In this document: piece by piece, positions 35,576-47,520 of the stretch | Layout: each line of letters begins with the position of its first letter | How positions within the stretch are numbered: the first letter of the stretch is position 1 | NCBI RefSeq assembly: GCF_950005125.1 | Contig: NC_080092.1 | Span: 21,893,931-21,957,930, forward strand | DNA length: 64,000 nucleotides | Direction: 5' to 3' | From: Chionomys nivalis | Taxonomy: Eukaryota; Chordata; Mammalia; Rodentia; Cricetidae | Notes under the pieces: model-generated | What the model was told of the DNA's origin: nothing | The model's database searches: none | Seen by the model: the letters and a program-made list of their open reading frames with translations, nothing else | Made by a program: the position numbers and the translations under genes

Positions 35576-37728
35576 TAATGGTGCCCAGTGTTCGAAAATG
35601 TATATTCACATAAAGCCTAAGAAAGTTTTAGAAAGGGTTTCTAGATGCACAAAAATAGGAGTCAATTGGAGCTTTTTGGTAGCCAAATATTTTCAGATTG
35701 GCTCTGCCTGCTGGCTGTGAGCAGAGACACAGCTCCTTTAAGAGACAGCTGGTCCATGCTGGTAGCACAAATGGTTCTGGTTCTTTCCAGAAGTCCTACT
35801 ACAGAGCACTTGAATAGGGTTTTTGGACAATGTGCTTAGAGTTACTTGGTGGCAGTATGAGCCAACTTCTTTTCAGAGTTGGGGTAGTAAACATGGTTCC
35901 CAGAGCTGGTGGTAAACAGACCTCTGTCATGTTGGAAAGCCTAGGACGGCAGAAGCCACAGGCAAAGCAACCCTGGTCTTAGCCATGTCCACTTCAGTTT
36001 AAATCAGTTATCAAAAAATTATAGCTTTTCAATAAAGAGAGATCAGACAAAAATTAATGTCCAAATGGATCGTGATGTATTTAAAAATGTATGTAGGCTT
36101 AAGAAAAAAAGACAATGAGTATAAAAAGAAATAATTTTAAAAAATAAAGCAAAGCCTTTAAAGAGACATTAAAGGTAATATTTAAAAAGCTACATAAAGA
36201 TGGAAAATACAAAGAGAGTATGGATTATGTATATTATTGTGTTTTCTTTGATTTTTTAACTGATAATGAGCTAACTGCAAAGAGATATTTGACTGTGGGG
36301 GCTACTAAGCTAAACCAATGTAAAGGTATCTTGTCCTCAATATTTGAGTCTAAGAAATATGTCACTTTGGAGGAGAGGTTCTGCTTCTGTGTATACAAAG
36401 GATGGGAACCTGTGTATTCCTTCTTGGTTATGTGATTTGATGGAACAAGACCCCATCAAAATGTCTCTATGAAGCCTGAAAACACTTTGCTCAACAAACA
36501 GCAGAAGCAGTTTGGAGAAAACTATGCCTAAATTTCTAAAATTATTGTTTATAAATGTTTATTTTAATTTTAAAAGGGTTGGTTGATTATATATGGTTAA
36601 TGGTCACAGTCAATACTTAAAAAAGAGCAAGGGGGATATGATACAGAGATGAATACTTTGAATTGGTATTGATCTTGGTCTACTGATACAAATGTAAGAT
36701 CAATTTTGTTATACTGTGTGTATGTATTTCTGCTCTTATTCAAGATATTGAGTTTGTACAGCTCATTAAAAAATGTAATGCATAGTTAAGAAGAATAGAT
36801 TAGTAGATAATCATATGTAATAATCAAACTTTCAATTGCATTAGGTTTTCTAGCTATCCAGAGATGTATTTTAGTTAAATAGAAAATTTTCAAACTTCAA
36901 AGACTCACAGAATATGGAATTTAAAGTGTTTTAAGAACTTAGACTTTTTTCAACAGTGAGACATGTCTGCTTCTGGCAGCACTAATTAGTTCAGAGAGGT
37001 TGGTGAGCATTAAAGAAACTTGTTATGGAATTTGCCTTCAATGTGACGAAGCTAGCCATTTATTTGGTCAAAAAACTACTCTTGTCTGGGCTGCTTAAGG
37101 GCTTGCTGTATAAACTGGACATGCAGGATCCACAAAAAAAAAAAAAAAAAAAAAAAAAAGACTGCTGAACTTGCCAAAAGAAGATGAGGCAGTTCTTCAG
37201 GATTCCCGATTCGTGAAAGAGTCTGCCATCCATTCTACAGGACACAGAAGAATGTAACTACAAACTGCCAATATAGTTGAAACAGTCTTTCAGAGTTCCT
37301 GCTTCACAGAATAGTCTGCTAGACGCTATGGGTTTATAGGCTGACGATGGATTCCCCAACGTTACAGAAGAACTTTGGGTGACTGTCCTGGCAGCGAGAT
37401 ATCTTTGTCAATTCTAGAGCTTTGGAAGTTGCTTTCAGTGCACTATCTGTTTACTTAGATAATATTATACCATTTTTAAGTCTTTGATGGAGTTGAAGAA
37501 TATAGTTATAGTAATAGTTTTCCTTAGTTATGGTAAAAGATAAATTAGATATGAAACTTTAGATTCACAGAGATAAAATAGATGATAAATATTATTTTTA
37601 ATTTTGCTAGATAAAAATAGGCCAAATATTGTAACTGTAATTCTTGCCTGTTACCTGTTTTGCAATATGTAATTTTACTATGTTATAGGTAAAATCTCCC
37701 TTTTTATTTAGACAAAAAGGGGAGATGA
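35576..37728 (+). mobile_element. gutted ERV internal region
   Basis: About 2.15 kb lie between the two LTRs, far short of a complete betaretrovirus-like provirus. It opens with a primer-site-like sequence at 35,579-35,596 and ends in 'tttatttagacaaaaagggg' directly before the 3' LTR. Its last ~1.1 kb are homologous to 8,965-9,928 and 61,540-62,833, including 'tctggcagcactaattag' and 'gagcattaaagaaac'. No gag, protease, RT, integrase or env motif is visible. A poly(A) run lies at 37,134-37,159. Frames at 35,645-35,839 and 36,220-36,435 are short and unrecognised. Confidence 0.75.
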
Positions 37729-38091
37729 TGTGGGATTCCCCTATGTATACTGTGAATGTGTTTTATTACCATTAGTTAATAAATAAGTTTCTTTGGCTTG
37801 TGGTAGGGCAAAATATAGCTAGTCAGGAAAGCTAAACTGAATGCAGGTAAAAAGAAGGTGGAGTCAGGTAGACATCATGTAGCTGCTGAAGCAGAAGGAT
37901 GCCAAAACCTTACCTGTACTCCACAGCCTCATGGTGATACACAGATGAATAAAAATGACTTAATTTAGGATGCAAGAGCTATCTAGAAATATGCCTGACC
38001 CATCAGTAAAATAGAGCTATAATTAATATGGTTTTGAATAATTATTTTGGTCTGGGTGGCTGGAAAACAAAAAAGCATCTCCAACTCAACT
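37729..38091 (+). mobile_element. 3' LTR of the MYSERV-like provirus
   Basis: Begins TGTGGGATTCCCC right after the pre-LTR purine stretch. It shares 'taataaataagtttctttgg', 'gctaaactgaatgcagg', 'ctcatggtgatacacagatg' and 'gtctgggtggctgg' with the other MYSERV-like LTRs. Its end is blurred; I place it near 'aactcaacta'. Confidence 0.82.
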
Positions 38092-38647
38092 ATAATGTAT
38101 TGTAGCATCAGTTAGAGCAAGTGTTCCACCAAGGAGAGGCTGACAGTGAGATATCTGATGAACATGCTCTAAAAAAACCCTATAAAAGGAGAAACATCAC
38201 ATTGCTGGCTACAAATACCTCCATTCAATACCATAAATATTGTAGTTTTGTGGAAATAAAATGACATCAGTAGTGGGAATAGGGTAGAGAAGAAAAGGAG
38301 GCAGAAAGGAAAATACTGCCTATTATCCTTGGGTGTAACTTGAGACTAGCTACAGAGTCCACAGCAAAAATGACCTAGTCATCCTGAGAACAGCCATACT
38401 TTTGTGATTTTTTTTGTTAATGGATTTGTCATCCTTTGTCACAAAATACAATCAGTCATTCTTTAATTTGTGAATATTTTTCATGGTGATTTTATCTGTG
38501 AGGGTTTTTTTGATTTGACATATTTCTATATTTGATATCATTGAATTATCTAATCATACAGTGGCTAAGAAATAATTTTTATAAAGAAGCTAGAATAATT
38601 ATTAATCAAACAGTCAAGTGCTATCTTGAAAGCAGTTTGATTCATTT
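38092..38647. other. unassigned sequence
   Basis: No gene or repeat is recognised. Confidence 0.4.
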
Positions 38648-38868
38648 TTGTGTGTGTGTCTGTCTGTGTCTCTGTGTCCACCTGCTGCTCTCAGCTGCAT
38701 GCGTTCATCTGCACTCCTTGCAAAAGTGTCAGAAATTGGCATCAGATCCCCTTCAACTAAACTTAAAGTGGGTTCTGAGCCACTTGCCAGGTTTTGAGAA
38801 CCAAACCTAGGTCCTGGACCTAAGAAGTAAGTAACTTTTAACTCCAGAATCAACTCTCCAGCCTCATC
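38648..38868 (-). mobile_element. B3/B2-type SINE, antisense
   Basis: A short GT/CT-rich start, 'gtgggttctgagccacttg', 'gttttgagaaccaaacctagg' and 'aactctccagcct' match a reversed B3/B2 SINE, old and diverged. Open frames on both strands here (92 and 79 residues) are SINE translations. Confidence 0.7.
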
Positions 38869-41286
38869 TTTAAATACTTCTTTTGGCTTTATTTAGAAGA
38901 ACTAAAGTGTCTTCTAATTTATAAATACTTTAAGCGTGTGTGGGGGGAGGAATGTTATTCTTATCCCATTCTTTCTTTTTTAAAAGATTCAGGTGTCAAA
39001 GGTAGATTTATCCTAGCAAAAACAAAAACAAAAACAAACAGTTCTATACAAACCATATGTATTGTTCTTCACAAGAGAATATGCTGCCTTACGTCCTTCT
39101 TAAAGAGCAATGTTTGACAAACCAAGAAGAGAATGGCCCTCTAACATGATATAACATATTATAATCAGTCCTATGCCTTTCACAGGTGTTGTAGGAAAGG
39201 CCTATGGCATCAACCTGTGTGAAGAGAAATGCATCATAAAGAAAGGAGTCTATTTGATTTTCCTTTTAAGGACAGAGCTCTATCTGGTTTTCAATGATGT
39301 TAGTTTCATGCTTACACTACCACAGTGCATGCGCAAGGACAGTGACCTTAGACTGGACAGTCCCCATTTTCTGCTATAACTGATATCATAGTATTTTGGT
39401 AGACTGAGGGTGGGAGGAAATAAAGGAAACAGATAATATTTGTGTGACCTTCTACAAGAAGAGACAAGTTCATCCAGGGCATTATAAATTCATAACTAAT
39501 TAAAGGTTAAACACCAGTTGCCAATTAGTATGAAAGATAATTGTTCTTCTTTGGCAGCCACACGATGTGCACCTTTTGGGAAGAAAGAATGAATATTGTC
39601 TTATTATTGGTATATGGAATCCCTGACTCAAGAGCCTGTAGCTGTGACTTTAAAGAGACATTTCCCTGGAGCCCAAGGTTGAGGGAAAAAATTCTCTGTT
39701 GTTAAGGACAAAGGAGCTAATGCATTTTGAAGACTATTTGTATGCAATGATTGTTTTTAAAGTTTAGGATACTTTACAATTCAAAATGCAACTCTCCAGT
39801 TGGTGTAACCCCCCAAAAAATATTTCCATTAAAAAAAGAGTCTTTAACTCTTTTGTTTTCACTAAAAGTGCACAGTCTGTGGCATAATATGATGCAGATA
39901 TTACAGTTGGGTGCACAGTAGACACCTGATACCCAGTAAAAGAGTTTTAATAATGACAGTTACATTCTGAATTTGGAAGAAAATATAACAAAATGGCAAA
40001 ACGTGGAATATGTTCACTGATATCCTCGCGATGGGGAGCTGTACTGTATGCTGTGTTAAGCATACAGCTCTATTCCAGGGCAAACTTTAAGCATCATGCA
40101 AGTAAAACTAATGGAAAAGCCAGTTGCCATTACCTGTTATTTTGCCAATGGAGGCACAGTTGAGGCTGAAGAGTTCAGTTTTCCGTGTTGTGATCCCATT
40201 CTGTTTTCTACATTTCTTTGGTTTCTATGATTTTGTGTTCTTTATTGAACACTCAGGAAGTATCTGAAAATTATTAATTTACTTCCACTCTTATTTATAA
40301 ACCTTAATTATTAGTATCTATAGAGGATTGGACACATTTGTTACTCTCATTAATTCAATTTAGTACATTGTTTTACATGCTAAGATATGAATCACATATC
40401 CCAATGTTCTTTTGACTGTGTGGCTTTGGATTTTATCTCAGCTCTCTTTGCCTCTGCCTCAATTTTGTTTTACTGCTGACAGAAAGTGAATGAGAACACC
40501 TAGCTTTGGTGTTGCTATGAAGAATAACAGTAGTAAAATATACAAAAAATACTTGACAAAAATTAGAATATATTATCTGTGGGTGACAATCTTTAGTTAG
40601 CATACTCTCTGGAAAGATAAGAAAGGTGCTTTGTGTATGCAAGTAGGACCTGAAAATCAGAACATGTGACCAGTCCTGACTCTGTTGACATTCTTGCTAA
40701 AGACAACTTTAAAGGACTAGAAAAAAGCCAATTGTTCCCTTGTTTGGTGAAAGGGATAGTATCTATATTTAAACCACTGCAGGTAACAAACTATTTCTAA
40801 GAAAATACGAATTGTCTTAAACTTTAGTAGATTAAAGTAAAACTACTTGGCCATTAGGATAAAGGAATAAAGAAGAGAAATAAAAACACAGTTTTAATCT
40901 TTGATAGCTAGTGATAGCTATGCCCTGCAAAGTGCCAGGAACTGTGGCACAGGTCACCATGTTGAACTCACTGACTTTTCCCTGTTGTCCTGTTAAATGG
41001 CATACCCAACAGAAACACAAAGGACATCTGAGAAAAACGTTGATAACCTGTGGCCTTCCGCCAGAAGAGATAAAACTATTTCTTGCTATAATAAATTCAT
41101 AATTAATTGATTGGGAAAAGTATCCCCAAAATCTTCTGTTAACATTTATGTTCTTACACTGAGCATTATACTAGACTATATTGAAAACTATTGGGAAAGA
41201 ATTCACATGGAAATGAAACTGGGAAAGCAGAAACCATGTCAGCAAGATACACAGTGCATTTCTATGTCAAAATGATAGTTCATATT
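38869..41286. other. unassigned sequence
   Basis: No gene or repeat family is recognised. Frames at 39,173-39,379, 40,433-40,642 and 40,832-41,102 are 60-69 residues, have no recognisable domain and are partly open on both strands. Confidence 0.4.
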
Positions 41287-41670
41287 TGTAGTAAGAAGGC
41301 TGCTAGTTAATCCCCAGCCTTCAGCCCAAAACTAATCATATAGAAACTGTATTATTTAAGTCACTGCTTGGCCCCTTAGCTCTAGCTTCTTATTGGCTAA
41401 CACTTACATATTAATTTAACCCATTTCTATTAATCTGTGTGTCACCACAAGGCTGTGGCTTACCAGATAAAGTTTCGGAGTCCATCTCTGGCAGGGCTAC
41501 TGGCTTCTCTCTGACTCTGCCTCCTTTCTCCCAGCATTCAGTTCCATCTTCCCCACTTATCTAAGTTCCGCCCTGCTATAGGTCCAAAGTAGTTTCTTTA
41601 TTCATTAATGGTAATCACAGTATACAGAGTATACATACACATGAATGGTATACACACTATAAACATCACA
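41287..41670 (-). mobile_element. solo LTR, MYSERV-like, antisense
   Basis: The reverse of the LTR at 5,901 and 54,106: 'aaactgtattatttaagtcac', 'ctagcttcttattggc', 'attaatctgtgtgtcaccac', 'cccagcattcagttcc', 'tttctttattcattaatgg'. On the - strand it begins TGTGATG (41,670) and ends CTACA (41,287). It carries extra TATACA-rich sequence near its 5' end (41,630-41,660). TATT flanks both sides (41,283-41,286 and 41,671-41,674), a weak duplication candidate. Confidence 0.82.
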
Positions 41671-42449
41671 TATTGTTACTATAGAAATGACCTGAAGTTG
41701 AAGGGCATAAATCAAATTTAGTAAAAAAGCAGATGTTTCTTATTAACTTTAAACTTAGAAGAATGTATATATATTTCACATAGAAATTCTAATGAGGCAT
41801 ATGAAAATTTAAAATATTTATGATCCAATTCTCAATTAATACCAACTAAATAGATTTCTTACTGAGTATGAGTTTAGAGAATTTTATTTACAACACAGTT
41901 TAGACATGGTCATAGAATTTACATTCTTAGAAAGTGTTAGTCTAATCATTGAAAGGTGAACTTCCTCATTACCTTTTATTATTTTTGATTATTATAGCAA
42001 CTTTAGCCCTTTCTTCACCTAATGGAAATATAAAGCATCAAAGCAATGTTAAAATATTTATAATTAAATATGTATTTGCAAAGATATTTAAATGACTACA
42101 CTAATTTAATTTTTGTAGTTAAAGTGGATTGATATATTAAAGATATTTATTTTTTAATGCTAGATTTTTACCTTTTGTTGTGTTTATATCATGTATTGTC
42201 TCTGTTTATGTTTGTGAAAGGGAATGCAGTTTCCACTGAGGCAAGAAGTGGGCTATGGATGGCTTGGATTTGGATTTACATATAGTTGGTTGTGAGGGAG
42301 ACCATCTCGGTACAAGGAACTCAGGTACTGGAAAAGCAAGTGATTTTAACACCTGAGCCCAATGGGCTAGTTCAATTTAAATTTACAGTTGCATAGATTC
42401 ACACTTTAATTTTAGTTTATTGCTTACAAACATTACAAAACTATGTATG
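41671..42449. other. unassigned AT-rich sequence
   Basis: No gene or repeat is recognised. Confidence 0.4.
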
Positions 42450-42775
42450 TTCTTGACCAGGAGGATGACTCGGTGGGTAGAGTAATTGCAAGATAATGAC
42501 GAGGACCTGACTGAGTTCAGATCCCCATATACCACATAAAGACAGAGGAAATACAGACATGGACATGGAAATACAGGTGTGGCCCTCTGCTCCTAGAGTA
42601 AGATAAGCATCACATACAGAGAAACACAGAAAGCTTGCAAGCCAGGAAGTCCACCATATGCAGTGGTGAAAGAGAGTTCCAAAACCAGAGATTACCCTCT
42701 GAAATCTATGTATGCCATAGCATAGATGTATCCACACTCACACAGGAACATGCAGACACTTAAATCACACAAATA
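42450..42775 (+). mobile_element. B4 SINE, diverged
   Basis: The tRNA-like head 'gaggatgactcggtgggtag' and 'gaggacctgactgagttcagatcccc' is followed by a B1-like middle and a 'cacactcacacagg...' A-rich end. Both parts in order identify B4, with many changes. The 98-residue antisense frame at 42,441-42,737 is its complement. Confidence 0.7.
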
Positions 42776-42989
42776 TTTTTAAAATATTTAATGATTTTAA
42801 AGTTGTCATTAAAGTCAATAAAAATTACAAATTAAAAAACTATTAATTTTATCTTTGTAATATACTTCTCAGCTGTATTTGTTTAAGTTTTCATATTTCC
42901 TTGTTAAATAATATCAAATGTCTCCAGTTAATACAACAGAATAAAACATGACATTATGTCCTTACATTTCTTATAGTTTGATGTTGTAG
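42776..42989. other. unassigned AT-rich sequence
   Basis: Nothing recognised. Confidence 0.4.
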
Positions 42990-43150
42990 AGATCTGGTCT
43001 TAGATGTAAGTGCTACAGGCTCAACTCTAGTATGACGGTTGCGTGATTTTGGAAGATTTTACTAAGCTAGTTTTCATAAAACAATGATAATAATTGCACC
43101 TTACCCCTAGAATTGTAAGAACTAACAAAGCATATTTAGTATCTCTTACC
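42990..43150 (+). mobile_element. probable MIR SINE (ancient)
   Basis: 'ctacaggctcaactctagtatgac', 'gtgattttggaagattttac', 'ttttcataaaacaatgataataattgcaccttac' and 'gaattgtaagaactaac' follow the MIR order over most of its length. Heavily diverged. Confidence 0.55.
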
Positions 43151-44133
43151 TATTGCTATTTCCTATGTGTCTCGGCACTTTTTACCCCAGAATGCTTTAA
43201 AAACGGCCTTATCTGTAGTCTGTAACACTGTACAACTGGCTGGGTGTTCTGATAGTGCAGGAGACATTTGGTTCTAAAAAAACTGGACTGTGAAATCTAA
43301 ACAGTGCTGGAGTTGACTTTGATTTGCCTTGGATGGTTGCCACCCAAGTCTGCTCCACAGTTTTCCAAAGTCTCCCCTGAGCAAATAGAAAGAAATTGCT
43401 TAGTTCTTTTTTTCATCCCAGCCTCTCTCATACAGACACGTTTTTCCTTTCTGTTTTATAGATGCAAAGGTTGTAGCATAAAATAAAAGAAAGTTTTCCT
43501 GAAAGTAGGTAGATAGTTTTGAAACTTATTTTTTCTTCAACTTGGGCTTCAACTCTGAAGTATATTTAGAAGAAATATAAATCCTTTCTAACCCCGTTCA
43601 GTCAGTAGCTTACATTGTAGGTTGCAAGATTTCAAATGGCACTCTATAGTTATTGAGCTCAGTCAGGCAAATGTCTATTAAAACCTCAACGAGCAACTTA
43701 GAAACTATTAAGAAAAAAAACCTCCAAAAGGACGTCACTGTTAAAATCAGTCAATAAATTAACTACTGGGTTAGGCAGGATGGAGACTCATCTGTCTTTC
43801 TGAATGCTGTTAATGAAGCCTACATTTCTGTATGTTAGTTGCCGTGAAACTGCCCGTGACACATGTTTCTTGGTGACTATGCCTTGTGTCTAGGCATTAA
43901 GTGTCTCGTAGTTCATTAGAACATTGATGGTGCGGAATTATCTCACAAAGGTTGTCACCAAATGGAAATGTAGAGAACAATCATTATAGTTGGAAATTTT
44001 CATTAGAGGCTCATATTATCTGGGCATGCTATGTGACTGCTCTTACACAGATTGAAGAGGCTTCGTCGACAAATGTATGGACTGACTGCTTACAGAATTC
44101 TCTGTTCATAGATTGTAAGCAGGAGTATTTTGT

Positions 44134-44182
<49 letters not shown>

Positions 44183-45059
44183 CTGTCTCCTCCCCCCCAT
44201 TGCTTTTATTATTTCACACCATAAGTTCCAAAGGCATTTTTTACCCAGGGCATCCAATTGTTCAGCCCCATTATTGTTGTGAGTCCTTCTAACATTACAA
44301 GTTAGAAGTCTATTTGTGATCAATTACACAAGGATTGTCTTTGGTATCTATACTGTATATTGTACCAAACAATAAAAATCTTAAAATTATCTACAAAAGA
44401 AACACTATGTGGATGTTGTTTAAAGGTAAGAAGAAATACATCAGTTACATTCCTTTAATTGATCATTACGGTGGTGTTAATAATGAACATAAGAAAACCA
44501 TGACATAATGAAATTAGATTTCACATGTGAACCATGACATAGAACACAGCCCCTCCCCCTGCTTAAATAACAGTAAAACTACTTAGTGTCTTTAACTTTG
44601 AGTGTTGTGTAAGCCTGACAGATATAAAGAAGTCATTACACAGAGAGGTGAGGAGAAGAGATCTAAGGAGGTGAGGGGTATTAGACATAAAAGTAGAAGG
44701 GGGAGTAATTAGATTTAGAAAGACCTCAGCAGGGAGTGGGTGGAAAAGAAGGTCAGGTGAGGCAGGCAGAATGGGATAACTAATACTAAAGATATATAAA
44801 ATAAAGTATATAAATTTTACAGTTAGTATCAACTTCTGTTTTTCAAGCACGCACAGACACACTTTAACACACACACAAACATAACATATTATTTAAATAT
44901 ATCAACATGATAAAAAGATCCAGTATAAAGTTTCGTCCACCTCCATAAAGTCACATTGTCATTAATGATGCAATGAAAGAAATAGAAGCATAGCTGAGCA
45001 TGTGATGATAATATGTAATAAATCAAGAATGATGGAAAGTAACTGATGAAAATTTTGAA
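43151..45059. other. unassigned sequence with a CT microsatellite
   Basis: No gene is recognised. 44,600-44,830 is purine-rich like older L1 3' UTRs but too short of landmarks to assign. The 90- and 77-residue frames over 43,952-44,323 are extended by the CT repeat. Confidence 0.4.
44136..44190. repeat. (CT)n microsatellite
   Basis: About 20 CT units, then CTAT/CTGT variants and a poly(C) run. A pyrimidine-only strand that could form triplex DNA. Confidence 0.97.
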
Positions 45060-45560
45060 TGGAGGTACCCCCCACAAGTGGATAGTGTTCCTTTTAGAAG
45101 GCATCAGTTGTTAAATGAAAATCCCACAGTTAGGTGTAGGACATTTGCCTCAGAGTTGTTGGTCTGCAAGGCCATAGGAGCCTCAAAAATAATAATGAAT
45201 AAAAAAAAAAACCTCTTTACAATGATCGTAGTTTCCAACCAGAACTTGATCATAAGACCCCCACTGAGACATCATACACTTTGACCACAGGACACAAAGA
45301 AATGAAACTGGTACTGGCAAGGAAGTTTCCTCCTTTCATAGTACCAGGTACTGTTCTGCAGACTGCTGGAGGAAAACACTATCACCAGTTTTATGTGGCT
45401 GAAGATCCTGCAGGAAAAAATGACATGCAAGAAAGAAGCACACTCAGGTACAAATGCAATATTAGTGTGACCTTGATGAGATTTAGTGTGAACTTAACCC
45501 TATTGTGAGCTATTGGACATGCACAAGATTATATCTGTCAGCATTCAATTGTGTATCCTG
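45060..45560. other. unassigned segment, possible unnamed interspersed repeat
   Basis: Less AT-rich than its surroundings, it has a repeat-like feel ('cttttagaaggcatcagttg', 'atcctgcaggaaaaaatgac') but I cannot place it. A 75-residue frame at 45,281-45,508 (+) shows no domain I recognise, and nothing marks it as a gene. Confidence 0.3.
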
Positions 45561-46164
45561 TTTAAAGGTGAGAAGTTAAGGCATTTAACTCTTAAGAAAC
45601 AGTTAATGAATTCTAAATAAAGTGGTGTCATTTGTTTTGGAGGTGTATCCACTAGTAAGTTGCCAATTTTCCTTTTTTATTTATACTCAGGCATATGCAC
45701 TCAACTCCATTTAAACTCAGTGGGTTACAAGGAAGTAGAAGATAGTAACATAAAAATGTGTTAAGAAGAATGGTTTCAGTGAGAAGGGGATAGGATGAGA
45801 GAAAGTAAAAAATTTTAAGTACAAATAAAATTCATTATATACAAACAGGAAAACCATTGGGAAAAAATAAAAGTTAAAAATGTTTAGGAAAACAAAAATT
45901 TTCGTGATTAGAATGTGGATTTTATTGATTGACTTAAATCTACAGGACACTTTGCAGAGCAAGCTAATATAGAGCTAAGATAATATGAAAATGGATATAT
46001 ATATATATCATATTCATGAATTAGAATATTTAATGTAGTTTGAATTTTCCTTAGGACAGTGATTTATTTATTGAAATAATAATTAAGGTACTGACAGCAA
46101 AATTTTTATGAAGTTAAAATTACATTTAGTGTCATGTGTATAACACTGAAATCAACTTAAAAAG
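45561..46164. other. unassigned AT-rich sequence
   Basis: Nothing recognised. A short (TA)n lies at 45,995-46,008. Confidence 0.4.
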
Positions 46165-46400
46165 CATAAAAAAACTAGAAATAATTCCAAGCTATATGTG
46201 AAAGCTACAGTATTTTAAACAATATGGTGCTAGTGTTATGATGTCAAAAGCCCATTAAATATTATAAAGTCAAGGAAAGGTCACAAATCTCTATATCCAC
46301 CTACATGTTTGCCTACTTACCTGATTCAGATACCCAGTATCATATAATAAAAAAAAAAAATGAGTGAACAGATATTCCTTCAAAAAAGATGGGAGAAAGG
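46165..46400 (+). mobile_element. ancient L1 ORF2 relic
   Basis: 'gaaagctacagtattttaaac' and 'aatatggtgctagtgttatg' match the L1 ORF2 segment around 'aaagctacagtaat...gtatggtactggcat', with stops and indels. Confidence 0.5.
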
Positions 46401-46416
46401 CCAGTGCATATCATAA

Positions 46417-46541
46417 AGTTTTAGAGACAGGGTTTCAAACTGCAGTCCTTGTGTACCTTGAATTGGTAGTAATTAGACTGCCCGGAACAGCTTAGCACTG
46501 GGACTGCAGGTATATGCCACCCCACCCTGCTACTATTTTTA
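46417..46541 (-). mobile_element. old B1/PB1-type SINE, antisense
   Basis: 'ttttagagacagggtttcaaac' at one end and 'cactgggactgcaggtatatgccacc' at the other are the reversed ends of a 7SL-derived SINE. Very diverged, so an early B1 or proto-B1. Confidence 0.6.
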
Positions 46542-46859
46542 GTAAAATGTCTTAAAATGTAAATTTATCTATAAGGACAGACATTTTGTTAGTTTTTCCA
46601 GCTTCTATAGTGAGAAACCAAAGAATGTAAACCAATAATAAGAGCTATCTGAAAATATATTTAGATAGGTTCTAGGATAAAATGTAGTTCATATAAAATA
46701 TCAAATGTTCTCTACGTATATATAGTAGCAGTAGAAAATTAAAATTTCACAGATGCTGTTTATTTAATAAAGAATTAAGAGGAAAATTAAAAAAAAACAT
46801 ACAAAATCTCTCTATTGGAAACAACAAAATATCCTTGATAATAAGCACTAAACAAAATC

Positions 46860-47520
46860 TATACTGCTGTAGTACTTTCTTGAACTGGAAAACTCAATAT
46901 TATTAAGATGTCAAAATTACAGGTAATGAAATGGAGACATAAACACAATGAAAAGATTCTACACGTAGGAGAAAATGTCAAAACAAAGCCCCACAATTTT
47001 TACAATTAATATAATTGAATGTGAGAGGTTAAATGAAAAATAAACAATTTCTAGAAACCTTAGCTATTTAAATGATATTGGAATAAACAAAACTGAAAGA
47101 TTTATAGGGGCAGACTTAGGCCAACTTCTGTAGCTGCAATAATCAGGATAACAGAATGCTAACACAATGTCTAGCAAATACATCAATGTCACAGAGTAAA
47201 GAATACAAATTAGAAATTCTCTATCACTTCTGTCAAGGATAACAAACAAAAAATATGGGAAAATGTCTATTCAACAAATTGTTATAGAACTACACATCTT
47301 TAGCCGGGCGGTGGTGGCGCACGCCTTTAATCCCAACACTCGGGAGGCAGAGGCAGGCGGATCTCTGGGAGTTCGAGGCCAGCCTGGTCTACAAGAGCTA
47401 GTTCCGGGACAGGCACCAAAGCTACAAAGAGACCCTGTCTCGAAAAACCAAAAAAAAAAAAAGAAATAGAAAAAAAAAAGAAATAAAAGAACTACACATC
47501 TTTAAGAAAATTTCACTCAA
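46860..47520 (+). mobile_element. ancient L1 ORF2 relic interrupted by B1
   Basis: 'gaactggaaaactcaatatt' with 'aagatgtcaaaatt' and later 'tgcaataatcaggataacag...aatgctaacacaatg' run in L1 ORF2 order. Its first part corresponds to ORF2 sequence upstream of the 46,165 relic, so the two are probably separate insertions or a rearranged one. A young B1 sits in it at 47,303. Confidence 0.5.
47286..47504 (+). mobile_element. young B1 SINE with perfect 17-bp target duplication
   Basis: B1 at 47,303-47,487, full length, with a complex A-rich tail broken by 'gaaatag' and 'gaaata'. Perfect duplication AGAACTACACATCTTTA lies at 47,286-47,302 and 47,488-47,504. It lacks visible decay in either flank, making it one of the youngest insertions in the window. 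The 68-residue frame at 47,263-47,469 is its translation. Confidence 0.97.
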
